Origin: Physcomitrium patens
Taxonomy: Eukaryota > Streptophyta > Bryopsida > Funariales > Funariaceae
Assembly: GCF_000002425.4 (NCBI RefSeq)
Contig: NC_037267.1
Coordinates: 7,019,396 to 7,083,395 of the forward strand
DNA length: 64,000 nucleotides
Direction of reading: 5' to 3'
Below the pieces are notes generated by a model. It was not told the origin of the DNA. It saw nothing but the letters and a program-made list of their open reading frames with translations, and searched no databases. How positions within the stretch are numbered: the stretch's first letter is position 1; every line of letters starts with the position of its first letter. Shown here piece after piece: positions 27,501 through 40,300 of this stretch. The position numbers were made by a program, and so were the translations under genes.

Positions 27501-28274
27501 GAGAGAAAAATATATACATGTATGTAATAAACGATATAAATCCGAGAGTGGAAACTGCCGTTGCAAGCAGCTCAGACGCACATGCAACACGGTTACTCCA
27601 GAGCATCGGGGGAACTTCAACAAGAAGTGATGCCATCCTTTGGCATCTTAATGTGGCATTCCGCCTTACACCCCTCCTCTTCTTCATCCTCCCTTCCACT
27701 TCATTCAGGTTCTAAACCAGAAACGGTGCGCAGGCCTTTGTTCTGACGGAACCACGCGATCCTGGTTGGCATCGACCCAAGCCATAGACTCACTAACGTG
27801 CGTGAAACTCGATGGGGACCATTACTAGGGTTCTGTTGACGACAACGACGACGACGAGGTTAACGTTCCATCGCAACCATGCAAAGCTTACACTAATACA
27901 ACCACGCAGCCTCGTTCACACTCGTTGAGGGTCTGATTTTAGCCACAACCCTGTTTACACGAGGAGTACATATGGACAGGACCATCCTCGTGGGTTGTCC
28001 TTTACTTGGGAGGGGATGTGTTGAGGGGATGTGCCCTTTGCCTATTGAGTCAGGTTTAGAACTTAACTTTGTTTGTGTTCATAGTGAAAAGGATATTTCA
28101 GTACAATTAATAAAATGTGGCATCTCGACCTGTGACCATATTATTGTTGTTATTTGTTGCTATTTTTTCTATGGTGAAGGAAAACTGAGTGTCTTCAATG
28201 ATGTTCTTCACAAATCAAAATATGGGTACCGTCATTTGGTTATCAATTCTGAATTAGAATTCTTTTTGTGAGGA

Positions 28275-28340
28275 ATGTTGTTGTTGTTGTTGTTGTTGTT
28301 GTTATGATTATTATTATTATTATTGTTGTTGTTAATACTG
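28275..28340. repeat. (GTT)n/(ATT)n compound trinucleotide repeat
   Basis: About nine GTT units, then six to seven ATT units, then GTT again. It marks the left edge of the AT-rich spacer. Confidence 0.9.
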
Positions 28341-29502
28341 ATCTTCGTTTTTTGCATTATGAAATATATTCATCAAAAATTTATTTTTGGTATAAAATTA
28401 CGTGTAAGTTAGTTGAATATGTGTATTTATAGGTGATTTATTTTTACTTACTTTAAACAAATAATGCTTCTCCAAAAGAAATAATAATAATAATGAGAAC
28501 ACATAACTATGATATTATGAACTAATTTTGTTGAATAGTATTAAAAATGTGAGATTGTAATTAATAATATTCAACTTATGATTTGTTAATCTTTATTTAT
28601 CTAAATTAGCCATTTTAGAGTTGGGTAGTTTTGCATTACTTCATAAATGAAAATATGATATTAAAACTACAGAATGTTTAAGAAATGGATTGCAAATTAT
28701 GTGTAGGTGTATATTTCTACATTTGGTCATATAATGTCAAATGATTTTTTGTGGTAAACTTAGATAACAATTTTTGCTAGAAATATAAATAAAACCAAAT
28801 CACTGATCTCATTTAATGATATTACCCTCTTTATTCTATCTAAACTTGCATAAATTCATTACAAACTAAATAAAAAGTAAATTTACGATTGTTTTATTAT
28901 ATATATATATATATAACAAAAAGCCTTGAAAATGTTCTAAAAGATTTATTGTTTGGTTTTTTCAACCTAATCTAAAACACAATCTCATGTTAGGATTATT
29001 TTTGCTAGGCTTGTATATGTTTGCAATATTATATATATATATATATATATGCATTATGTTGGCAAATGTAACGACAGAAAGAAAGAATTAAATTAAAACT
29101 GATCAAAGCCAATATATATCACTAAGTAATTTTATCCAATAATTAATGTACTCAAATGAATCAATTGATTTTAGTTATACAATCTAAGCATCACCATTTA
29201 TTTATTTATTTATTTATTTATTTTATTTCTATGTATTGCCGGATCTTAATGAAGTAAATTTCGAAAACAACAAAATTAGCTTTGAGTGTATACTAGTGTC
29301 ACCTACAGGAATTTGTGCACTTGCTTAATCTACCAAAAGCTGTACTAAATATCTTTTGTTAATACTTTGGGATTCATTAATATGCTTGAAATTCTTAATT
29401 AAGTTTTGGTAGAAGACACTAGTGTGTTTTAAAATTTGAGATTAGTTGTAAAGATAGTATTATTCTTTGGTGTATGCACCAAATTTAAATCCAATTAAAA
29501 GA

Positions 29503-29503
<1 letters not shown>

Positions 29504-29532
<29 letters not shown>
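29504..29532. repeat. (AAT)n trinucleotide repeat
   Basis: About nine AAT units in AT-rich spacer. Confidence 0.8.
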
Positions 29533-29534
<2 letters not shown>

Positions 29535-30952
29535 CACCTTCATACACTTTTGTAGTCACTGTTTACTCTAGAATAATCAACATCATATTTCAAAATATAT
29601 TTCTATGTAGCTTTTCAGATATTATACTTTTCATACACCATATATTTGATATTAAACTAACCAAGTAAAATGGTTCATTTTTATAAAACAATCAATGGGA
29701 CTAAAGATCACAAATCTTTGCAAGTTATGCATATCTTTATTCAAATGTTTTAACAATATTATATTGGATCAATCCCACAAGGTTTATATAATCCTCAGAA
29801 AAAACTAGAAGAATTTAAGAAAATAAAAAATTGATGTATACATAAAAAATAAGAGAGGGTAAAATGTTTCTGAACTGAATGCATGAGGTCTTAGGTAATT
29901 ATACAATATTACCATAGTATAGAGTATCCTTTGCCCAAACTATTACTACTACTATTGATTCTTGTCTATGTGTCTCTAATTTTTTGCTAGATGTTGCTAG
30001 ATAGTTAGCTACATAATTCAATAGATAATAGAAATATTGAATTATTACCATAAAATAGACCTAGTTGGAGCAAAAAATATCATGCAATAGAGGTTATTGA
30101 GTTATTGGATATTAACTTATAAAGGGATCATCGAATACAACAAATATTTGAATTATCTAATCAATCATATACCACATCAATACACTATGTATTTTTTTTG
30201 TTTGATATTATCTTCTATTGCGTTGTTCATGTGTTAAAAAAAAATAAAACTAATAACTAAGTATGGTTTTTTTCATTGTGCATTGTGCTAGTAAATCAAG
30301 CTATTAATTTGATTTCTAATTATCTTAGCTTTCTTCTTTTTAAACAAAATAAAATGTACACAAAAGCATTTAGAGATATCATGTCTAATTATTTATATAT
30401 TTTCTTTTTATGTATATTATGTTTTAGTTTCTTTGAAATAATAAATTGTATTGAATACATGAAAAATTTAAAATAAACAAAATCACCATTTTTGTTTTTC
30501 TAGAATCATAATTGTGTAGAAAATAAATATAAGAAACATTTAATTTGAATATAAAAAGAATAAATTAATATATCTTGTGCATTGATAAAATTACTTGTCA
30601 ACCAACAATCAAGACCATTGATAACAAACCTACCTAATAAATTACAAAAAATATATTGACTTTATTACAAATCCATATGTTGGTATTGACTAATTGTCCA
30701 CGAGATACATTTCACAGTCAAGTTTGAATTTATATATATAGATAAATTTATTTATAAAAGAAAATGGTGCCTGTATGTTCAGTAAAATCAGTGATTGGCT
30801 GTGGTTAATATATGTGTGTTAACTGTGTGTGTAAAAAATATGTGTGTTGACTGTGGCCAGCTCTCTGTATGCTTTTCCTATATCACAATGCAACCCTAAT
30901 TTTATTCTATTTTTATCATAATCTCCTTCAAGGCATTAACACAAAACTCAAG

Positions 30953-30954
<2 letters not shown>

Positions 30955-30986
<32 letters not shown>
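30955..30986. repeat. (TA)n microsatellite
   Basis: About 15 TA units, followed by a short TG-rich run. Confidence 0.85.
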
Positions 30987-30988
<2 letters not shown>

Positions 30989-31488
30989 TGTGTGTGTATG
31001 TATTGTTATTCTGTATTAAATATTGATTTCTAGGATTTATTTTGAAAACATCTAACTTTTATCTAAATTTTGAAAACATTTTTTTAAGAAATAAAATCAT
31101 AAAATGTATGATCTTTTAAATCACTTCATAACCAAAATTATTGTTTAAAATATAATATTATGTAAAATAATTTTGCATATAGTGTTTGTGAAAAGAAAGA
31201 AATAAGACAAAATAATTTATTGCATTATACTATAGAATGTTAGTCAAAGATGTAGTTGGTTTCTACTCATCTTTGTAATAACCTTGTAGCAGAGCAATGC
31301 TATACAACATCGTCGTTTGACATGTGATTTGATTGAAGAAACAATTTACAATCGTTGAAGGCAAAGACTGTTTGCTAGCTAAATGGGAAAATATGAATTG
31401 TAGATCTACTGCAAATATTGCATATTAAAAAATAATTCATTAGCTAAATGACTTTGACAATCATTTAGCTTGAGGAATAGATTTCTCT

Positions 31489-31493
<5 letters not shown>

Positions 31494-31524
<31 letters not shown>
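31494..31524. repeat. (TA)n microsatellite
   Basis: About 15 TA units in AT-rich spacer. Confidence 0.85.
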
Positions 31525-31526
<2 letters not shown>

Positions 31527-33251
31527 TACAATAATTATGAAAGAAATAGATTTTTTTAATCATAATAATTTTATCTTGCATATGATATGAATAATTATAA
31601 TCGTTCAATTCAACTCATAGAAAAGTAAAATAAAAAAAATATGTTTTATTAACATATTCTTTATTAAATTGAATCTAAATACCAATTTGAAAACATTATT
31701 TTATATTAAAAAATGATATTAAATTACTTCAAATCAATTCAAAGATAATGTGTGTTGATTCAATTTTTTAGAACTTCTAACATCAGATATTTAATGAATT
31801 AAGATACAATTTCAAAATGATTCTATAACTCAAAGACATCTTACATGCAAAAAATTATTACATTGTGTTTATGTATGCATGTAGGTATATGCATATATAC
31901 AAAGAAATATAATTCACAATTATACATGAATATGAGAACATGTGAAAGTATCAATCTTATTATTAGTTCATTGAAGAAGTTATTAAACATACATAAGTTT
32001 TGTTTTGTAATGTTGCTGCTAATACAAATTATGGAATGATGTATTACAAATCCATGAAAAGCTTTAGATCAATGACGATTTCTTCTTTTTAAGGATCCTG
32101 TACTACAAATATTTGGTCTCCCAAATTAAATAGTTTTTAAAAATAAAATAAGAAGTATATTTTATACATTGCACACTGATGTTATGCATCATATATTCAT
32201 CCATCAAGGTTATAAGTTAAGTGGGGTATATCTATATCAGCATTTAATATATTAAATTTGGTGGTTTTATATACTTTTAAAAACACATTCTAAGTTGTAA
32301 TGAATTAATTATGGTTTAATTTAGATTGGTTAACTGACATAATTTGATTATTTTGAGTTAATCAACACATTGTTTTTTCATACATGACATTTCAAAATCA
32401 CAACAGTTAAAAGTCGTAAAGCATTCTACACCAACAACTAAAGAAATTAAGAGAAAGAATTATGTAACAATTTTTTCAATGCAATTTGAACATATAACTA
32501 AGACTATATTCTTTGCTTTAAATTGTAACGTCTAATTATATTTCACGACAAAATATAGGAGATAAGAAATTTGGAAGCTTCAAGGGTGATAAGTCCAGGG
32601 GAATTTTATCATGAAAAATATTCACAATGAAAAGAACTCAAAACGTATTTCAAGCATCAGAGAGTATGTAAAGTAGACATACGGTAGTTTTGATACGATA
32701 TGTAGTAAACAAATTTTTCTGAGACGAAACCTTGAAGGATCAAGATCTGAAAGGGGACGTGGAATCGAGGGAATAAGAGGGTGGGACGTGGGACGTGAGA
32801 CCCGGGAAAGGGGGGGGTTCAGGAGCTGGGACGCAGGCGAGAGACTGACTCTTTGAGACGACAAACTCTGGCTTTCTTCGTTCGAGGCGTCGAGGGCGAT
32901 GGCGGATACCTGCAGCCCCCGTAGGTCTCCCTGAGCCATTTGCATTGCCCTCTCCTCGGCTGCGCTCAGCCTCCCTCCCTTGAATGTTACATCGTTCTCC
33001 CTTTCTTAGACTTCTCTGTCTCTTAGCCTCGTTTCTGGTTGCTCTTTTCGTCTTATAGAGGTCAGTATTGAAAGGTTCGTGGTTGTAACCGTTTTTGGTG
33101 TAATTTCTTGCGGTCGTTGGCTGGTGTTGATGATTTAGATGTGTGAGAGAACATCTTAAGTGGTATTGTCGAGTTTGTTTAGAAGACTTTTAGTGTTACG
33201 TTATAGAGGAGGAATTTTTTGTCAGTTTGTTGTCCACGAGCGATTAGGATT

Positions 33252-33282
33252 GGGGGGGGGGGTGTGTGTGTGTGTGTGTGAA
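33252..33282. repeat. (G)n(TG)n simple repeat upstream of NDX
   Basis: A run of about ten G followed by about nine TG units, roughly 1 kb before the NDX start codon. Confidence 0.85.
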
Positions 33283-34314
33283 GTTAAAGAGGGAGTTGGA
33301 GGTCACTGGATTGGATTAGTCCTTTCGATGTGAGTTTGTAAAGTGGCAGAGAATGCTTGATGTGACGAATACGGGCGTAGAACGGGAGGAGAATATTTTC
33401 GACATCTTGGAGGCTGATCAGGTTCTTGAGTCTTCGTCGAGGAAATTTAAGCATCTGGAGACTGATCAGAGTCTTGATTCGACTTTTAAGGAATCCGAAC
33501 CTTAGAAGAAGACAAAGCAGGTGTGAGAATTGGTAGTACCGACCCTTTTTCATTGAGTTCGTGCTCGCAACTCAATCGTTCTCCTCAAAGTATATTGCTG
33601 TGGGCTTCTTTCCTCTAGTAGGTCTAGGATTAATTCTTGTTTCTAAGCCGTTCAGAGTTCAAGGCTCTTATATACGTGGAAAATTCAGTTCATGCATGAA
33701 AACACGTAATGTCAACTTGTCACACGCTCTCGTGCGCGCGCTCACACAAGTAAGCAACCACAAAAATGCAATTCATGAAAAATGCTCAAAACTTGTGTCC
33801 GCTACCGAAGTTTTAAGTTATCATGTGTTGGATTCCATTCTATTTGTCGAAAATATCAAATTGTACTGATTGACACAAATTCTGAACTTTGTGCATGTGT
33901 CTCATCTTATGTGTAAAAATAACGCCTTGTGAGTAGACTTGATTCTGATTGTCTCCTAGCTTATATTTTCATTATCGGAATTGAATTTCACGTCCGCGAG
34001 TAGTCGATATTGTAACGCGGTTAGGCTAACAATTTGAATTTTTAGTGGAACTGTCTAGTTAAGTGGACGTTTGTGTTAGGAATAGCTTCTAAGAGCCGCA
34101 TATTGCCACAGAGAACGTGCAAGTGGTTTAAAAGGTCTTCATTTGTACGGAGTTTGCGCTTAACTTCACACAAGGTGTCAGGTTTAGATCTGATGAATTT
34201 TGGAGAGGGGAAATTTAGTCGATGTGTGGCATGTGTAGAATTAATAACATTAGCAGGGTGTACCTGAATTATCCGAAGTGCTGTTGTGAATGATAAGTGG
34301 GTGAATCTGACGTG

Positions 34315-37300
34315 ATGGTGTACCGTCATATGCAGGCAGGTAGTTTCAGAGAAGAGATGGCACCTCGCAGTTCTAACGTAAGCAATATTTCCTCTCTTTG
34401 TTGTTTACAAAACGGACAACGTTAGAATTGGCCGCACTTTTATACTGATTTTGTGGTGCTCCTCTTATATATAGATACAACGATGTTTCAGGCGAGTGCG
34501 ATTGATATTTCCAATTTATATTAGATGTGGAGTTTTGTGACTGTTTAATCCTTTCATATATTATCTTCCTTTACTCTAAGAATTTGTGAACATGCTTATC
34601 TAGGGTTTAATCACTGAAAACTGAACTACAGTTTCTGGATTCATGTGATGCTACTATTCAGAATCCAGATTCGTTAGTGACTTTCGTCAAGTGCCTTGTG
34701 CAATCAAGTACCTTAGTAACGGCTTACCGTAGTAGCGGGTGTTTCACACTCATGTTTCGAGCGTAGTTGTTGTATTGGATCACTTGTGTTGGAAGCATGC
34801 CACAGAATGATAATGTTATTTGCTACAGTGGCAGAATTTAAAGGCGTCTAAGTTACGGGATCCTCTTGTAAACATTTTGAAGCTAAAGTATAATATCAAT
34901 TGTAGTGGACATTGTTTGCGGCTCCGCTTCTGTCCTCTTTAGGAGCGCAACGCCGATCAGTTCTTTTCATCCTTTGGATGTTTTATGCTAGAAATAACGT
35001 CTTTGTGAGCTTCCTTTCTTCAGGTTATTGACGAGTATGTTGCCGTTGAGGAACTTCATGCATTAAGTCCAAAAGATATGAGCTCACTTTTACAGGAAGA
35101 AGAGTCTCTTGTACTAAAACTAAGCTCTGCAAAAGGCGTAATACTAACAGTGAGCTCTCTCGTTCGATCATCTTAACGATGCTGATAGTTTTGGAGCATT
35201 TATCTCATTTCTTATAGATTCTTGATCTCTTTCCGGTGTTGTCGTCTGGATTCTAGGATGATAGTTCTCTCGTAGTGAATCTGTATCTACGGGATGAACT
35301 TGTAAAGGAAAAAGAATCATTTTACTAAATTGAGCTTATCACCACTGGGGACACGTGAATGATTATAGCTTAATATCATGCACCTTTTGCTAATAACATA
35401 GTTAATTGAATGAGCATCAACGCAACAATCATCTAACAACAATTAATGCATAATGTCAAAGATACTCTGAAGTCTAGTTGAGGTCATTAGTCGTCAGGTT
35501 AATCGTGTTTGATTATGAACAAGATGATAAACACCCATTGGGACATCCTATCTCTGAATTTTCAAAATGTTGTTTGCTTGATTAATGGACTGGTTGCAGG
35601 TGGATATAGAAAAGCTAGCCAGTTGCCTCCCATTGCACCTCATGGCATGTGTTGCTTCCAGTGGAATCGAGCCACGGCTGCGATACTGGCTACGTTCTGT
35701 CCGCTTACTTCACACATTGAGTTCCTTGGCTCATGGTTACCCTAAACTTGCTCAGGTGTGCTATCTGAATGCAACTTTACATATTAACAAGTATTAATGT
35801 CATTGGTTTGGAACCTTTATTATTCTAGATGTGTTCTATGGATTCTGGTAGATGCCCAATTTTTTTCAAAGTCCTTCCTACAGAGTTTTCAAGGGAGTTG
35901 TCCATTATTTAAATAGTTCTTCAGAGTTTTGTATTTTGTAATTGCTTTTGTGATCTCGTGTTTTGAGAATGGTTCCAGATTTATGTAGCACAGAAAAACT
36001 TCGTTAATCGGTCAATTCTGAGTGTGAATTAGATGCATCATTGGGTCAATAGCTGCGTGACTTACATTTAGCCTATTCTGACTTCCAGTAGTGCTTTACA
36101 GCTTCCCCTGTTATTTAGTTACAGTGCATCTCATTGATCGTGTATCTGGATAAGCCTTTATAGCTCAGGGTGTAGACTGCACTCTTTTGGTGGTTTTGTA
36201 GGTACTGCTACAGGACGTGAAGATAAGGATGCAGATTCTTGATCTTGTCACCTACATGCTTGTTGTTTTAGCTAATATGGAGCAGGTTAGTAATATTGTC
36301 TTGTTTCCCATCTCTCGAATTTTAAAATTAATTTGTTTTTATGACTACGTTTTTTTTCACTTTCATTTATTTTCTATCTTGTTATTAGGTTTCTTTTATC
36401 AAGTACGAAAATTTTGGCGACCTAAGATATTTTTGGGTGTCCTTCTAATACCTTGGCAAAGCATCACCGAGTTTTCCTTCGTGATGCATTTAATCTGGTG
36501 GAAGTGATCATGTTAAAAGGGCTAGGCACAATGTTCTTTTTGGTAGACGTTCTGATATATGTGTTTCAATTTTTATGTCATGTTTTAGTGGCTTGGTATG
36601 TGTACAGGAGGGTCGAGGTGGGGGCTTCATAGCGGTGCTTCATGCTGCATCAGTGGCTTGCAGTCTGTACCTGTTAATGGCTTTTATCAGCCATGATTGG
36701 TTAGATATTGCTCATGTCCTTCTTGCTCATCCAAAGGTACTGGTATACTTTGTAATTTGGGCTGCCGTTTTGTGTCTTTTGTGTTGAATATTTTTGGAGT
36801 GTAACTGGAAGAGTGCGTAAATGTTTTTCTTGCCGGCGCAAGGGCTAGGATTCCCATATCATTTTAATTGAATGGCAACAAACAAGTCTTTGTAATTTAC
36901 AGTTTTGTTTTGTTTTTATGAATTTTTCAAAGCAATTAAGGGTGGTTAGGGATTGACAACTGATACATAATCCATCATATACACGAAACGATAAAGATCT
37001 ACCTGCTTTAATACCCTTTTAGTGTGGGTTCTTAAGCTACATTATATTGTAAGTATCATTAGAGTCCGTTCTTTCTCTTAGAATTTTGTGTTTTACAATA
37101 CTTCCATTTCGGATGGATTGCGATCAGGTCGACGTCTTCATGGATGCCGCCTTTGATGTTGTCAAACGAGATATTGTGTTGCTTCAAGTGAAATTGCGCT
37201 CTCTGAATACAAAGCTCTCTGCAAAGAAGACCACATTTGAATCTGCCGAACGCGTTGCTCAAGTTACTGCATTGCACTGCGAGGCATCATTACAAGTCCT

Positions 37301-40300
37301 TCAACATCTTTGTGTTACACCAAATTTTAGAGATCAAGTACTTAGTCACAAGGTCAGTTTCACTCTAAACTTTGGAGCTAAGTTCTGCCAGTACAAATGG
37401 TTATGTTGATTTTGAACGCAATAGCGTTCCTCTCTATCCTGCTTTTTGGTCTAACCGGCAGCTGGTTTTACCTCATTCTGTTTTGGAAAGCGTGGTTGCT
37501 TTTCCTTTTTATCAGTTTACTGTTCTCGAATTTCTTGCACGAAGGGTGCTCAGTGCTTCGCTCTCTTCTGAACTGTGACAGGAGCTCTGCAAAAACGGTG
37601 GCATCTTGAAATTAGTTTTGGCAGTATTGAGGCTGCAACTTCCGCCTGTATTTTCCAACTCCAAGTCTTTAAGAGCGACTTTCTCTCGTTCTAAAGCCAA
37701 AGCTTTGGTAATGGTAAGTATTTGTGAAAAGGGATTTGTGTGCGGATTGCTAGTTCCTGCTATGTCCTTTCTCTATCGTAGTCTTTGTTGGCGTTTATTT
37801 TGGCACATAATGTGAGGATTGTAAATGTTGATATGTCCTCATTAGATAACACGCCTCGCAGACTGAGTTGCCTATTTGTTCATATGATTTGTTTTAATTT
37901 TTTTCTTTCTCTGATAGGTTATTATTAACCCTTCTCTAGAGGTAGTTTAGCAGTCATTTCCTAAGTTGTAGCCTTGTCCTGTTATCGGAGATTAGTATCT
38001 GAATGTCCTTTTATGCTGTGTCAGATGCTGAAATTCTGTGAATCAGAACAGTGTTCATTCTTGGATGAAGTAGCTGCTGAACCACATGCCATGCAGCTTG
38101 CGGAGCATGTTGCATATGAGGTGAGCAGTTCGCATCTCTGAGTAATCTATCATGTCACACCATAGGCTTGCAATGTGAGTAAAGTCTTAAAAACTTATAT
38201 GAGATCAGCTTCAATTTCTTTCTCTAACAACCAGAAGAAGTTGTTTAAAGTCACGTTTGTCATATAATTAACTGAAGTGCCTGAAGCGAATAATTTGAGG
38301 GTATCCTTTGAGATCGTATGCTTGCTGATTCAAAGTATTCTATATATTTTTATTTGCAGGTACTTTTGCTAGTGAAAGGTGCTTTGCTGGAGGATCCAAG
38401 ACTTATTGAAGATGAAGAAGAGGAAAAGAAGAATCCTATGGGGTTGATGCATATAACTTCATTGCGCCTAGCTGACATCTTTTCTGATGACTCGAATTTT
38501 CGCAACTTGGTGATGGACCAGATTGTGCGTGAATGCTTTATAAGCTTATCTTCTGACAGATGCTTTTGCTTTCGCAGGATCAAACTGTTGGTCAGTGTGA
38601 GAGAGGTCCTTGATTGGGATTTTTGTTCTTCACTGGACTTGCAGGCTTCAATCTGCCCAAAAAGTCTGGAATTGCATTGTTTTCCATGGATGTGTGAAAG
38701 AGTAATAATTTGACATATGCTTTTTGTTTGCGCAGGCTCCTGATTTGGCATCTGTATTAGCAGTTCATCCGACTAAGTTTCAAGAACGCTGGTGTGGAGG
38801 TCCTGTAGCTCGAGAGTTGGCAGTAGGAGAGCAGGATGCATCATTAATATTCGACCCATTTGAAGCTGCTGGAGAAGCAATGGCAGCGGCTGCTAAGGTT
38901 GTTGGTGCGTGTGTTCCTATCCAGGAAGAGCCTTGCAATCCCCCTGACTTCCAGATCATACCTTTGGTAGCCAGTGCTCATCAGACTCGGGCCGCCCTGT
39001 TGGTGAAATTATTTGCTAACTTTTTCTGTTTTAATGCCGAGGTCTGCCCAGGTATATTTTCATCTGAATTTATATTGTATTATATTTTCTTTTCATTTTT
39101 CCTTTTTGGTGCAATTCATATCCTTAGATTGCATCATATCTTATTCTATTGATTAGCTCAGACAAGAGTTTTACTGCCTTATGCATGTGAAGGTTTTTCC
39201 TCATTCTATGGCCTATCTATGTTTTTATAGAAGTGCATGCTGAGTGTCTTTGATCTTGGAGGCGCTTTGAAGAGGCTGGGTCGTAAACTGCTTTTTAAAT
39301 CTTAATAACTATGATTACTAGTTTTTTCTCATACCGTAATATTTCTTGCAATTCAGTTGTGGCTAGCATTTGCTTGCTGTTCCACGACTGTCTTAGTAGC
39401 TCTATCGTCTTGCATTTCTTGTTGATTCTATAATGTGTTCAGTTCTCATGGTACGTAGATTGATTTGATGTTATATCGCATCACTGAAGATAATACTTGT
39501 TCATGCAGCTGATGAGAAGGACCGGTTCATGCACACATTCTTGCGGTGTCTTCGTGAAGGGCCTTTAGATCTATCTCACCCCTTATTTTTTCTAACTTTT
39601 GAGCGGACAGCCGTGCGAATCTGTGAGAATCTTCGTAAGCTTCTATCCATGACTCTACGACATTTACTATTTTCAATCCCTAATCTTTACACGAGATGCT
39701 GGATTGATTTCCCGAACAAATCGTTTAAATGGCTCAGGAGCTTATGTTGCATTTAGGACAATATTCTGTCGTTAGCCTTGGTATTTGAGCATGTATATTC
39801 TAGAGCACTTTTTGTTTGTGGGCAAGCACTGGCGAATGATGTGATGGTCTCGACTTGTGACGAACCGAACAGATGTTTGATTTTCACATCCTTTCATACA
39901 CCACTTGGAGCCTTTCGACTTATAATTTGATGTGTCTATGGCAGATACACTGTATGACTATGTCCTGACCTTGACATCAGATACTGTAGTGGATGATGAT
40001 CTTGTTCTTGTCAGGTAAAATTGGTTCCGAAATGTCTTTCGATGTATTTACCTTCCGTGATTATTGCGGTTAAGGTTATATGTGCCCAATTTTAATTAGC
40101 TCTATTATTATTTAGTGCTCTTGAATGGAAGTTCATTAGTTCTTGAGATGGCTATGAACTTGTTTGCCAACTTTAAACGTGCAGTATTTCAAGAAAAATG
40201 AGATTGTACTTCATCAGATAAATCTCTCATTTTCCCGTTACTGTCGATTGTAAGCGTCTTCCGCCCCTTAGTTATTTCTAACTCTCTGCACTGGTTTTTA

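Larger units (their letters stand above)
26419..34314. other. Long intergenic region between CDC48 and NDX
   Basis: The CDC48 and NDX promoters face each other across this region. 26.4-28.0 kb is balanced in composition but has only short unrecognised ORFs and a (GT)n tract. 28.3-32.6 kb is strongly AT-rich with many TA, ATT and TTTA repeats and no coding similarity. 32.65-34.3 kb is balanced again and probably holds the NDX promoter and leader, possibly with a leader intron. It includes a poly-G/(TG)n tract near 33250. Confidence 0.5.

Noticed and set aside
32622-32945. 107-aa minus-strand ORF opposite the NDX upstream region
   Set aside because: Lies in a GC-rich leader-like block; its N-terminus ends at a donor-like GTATCC but no following exon was found.
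38529-38735. Extra NDX exon between 38524 and 38736
   Set aside because: Acceptor-like and donor-like sites exist near 38579 and 38653, but joining 38524 directly to 38736 keeps phase and the expected number of residues between FRN and RWC.
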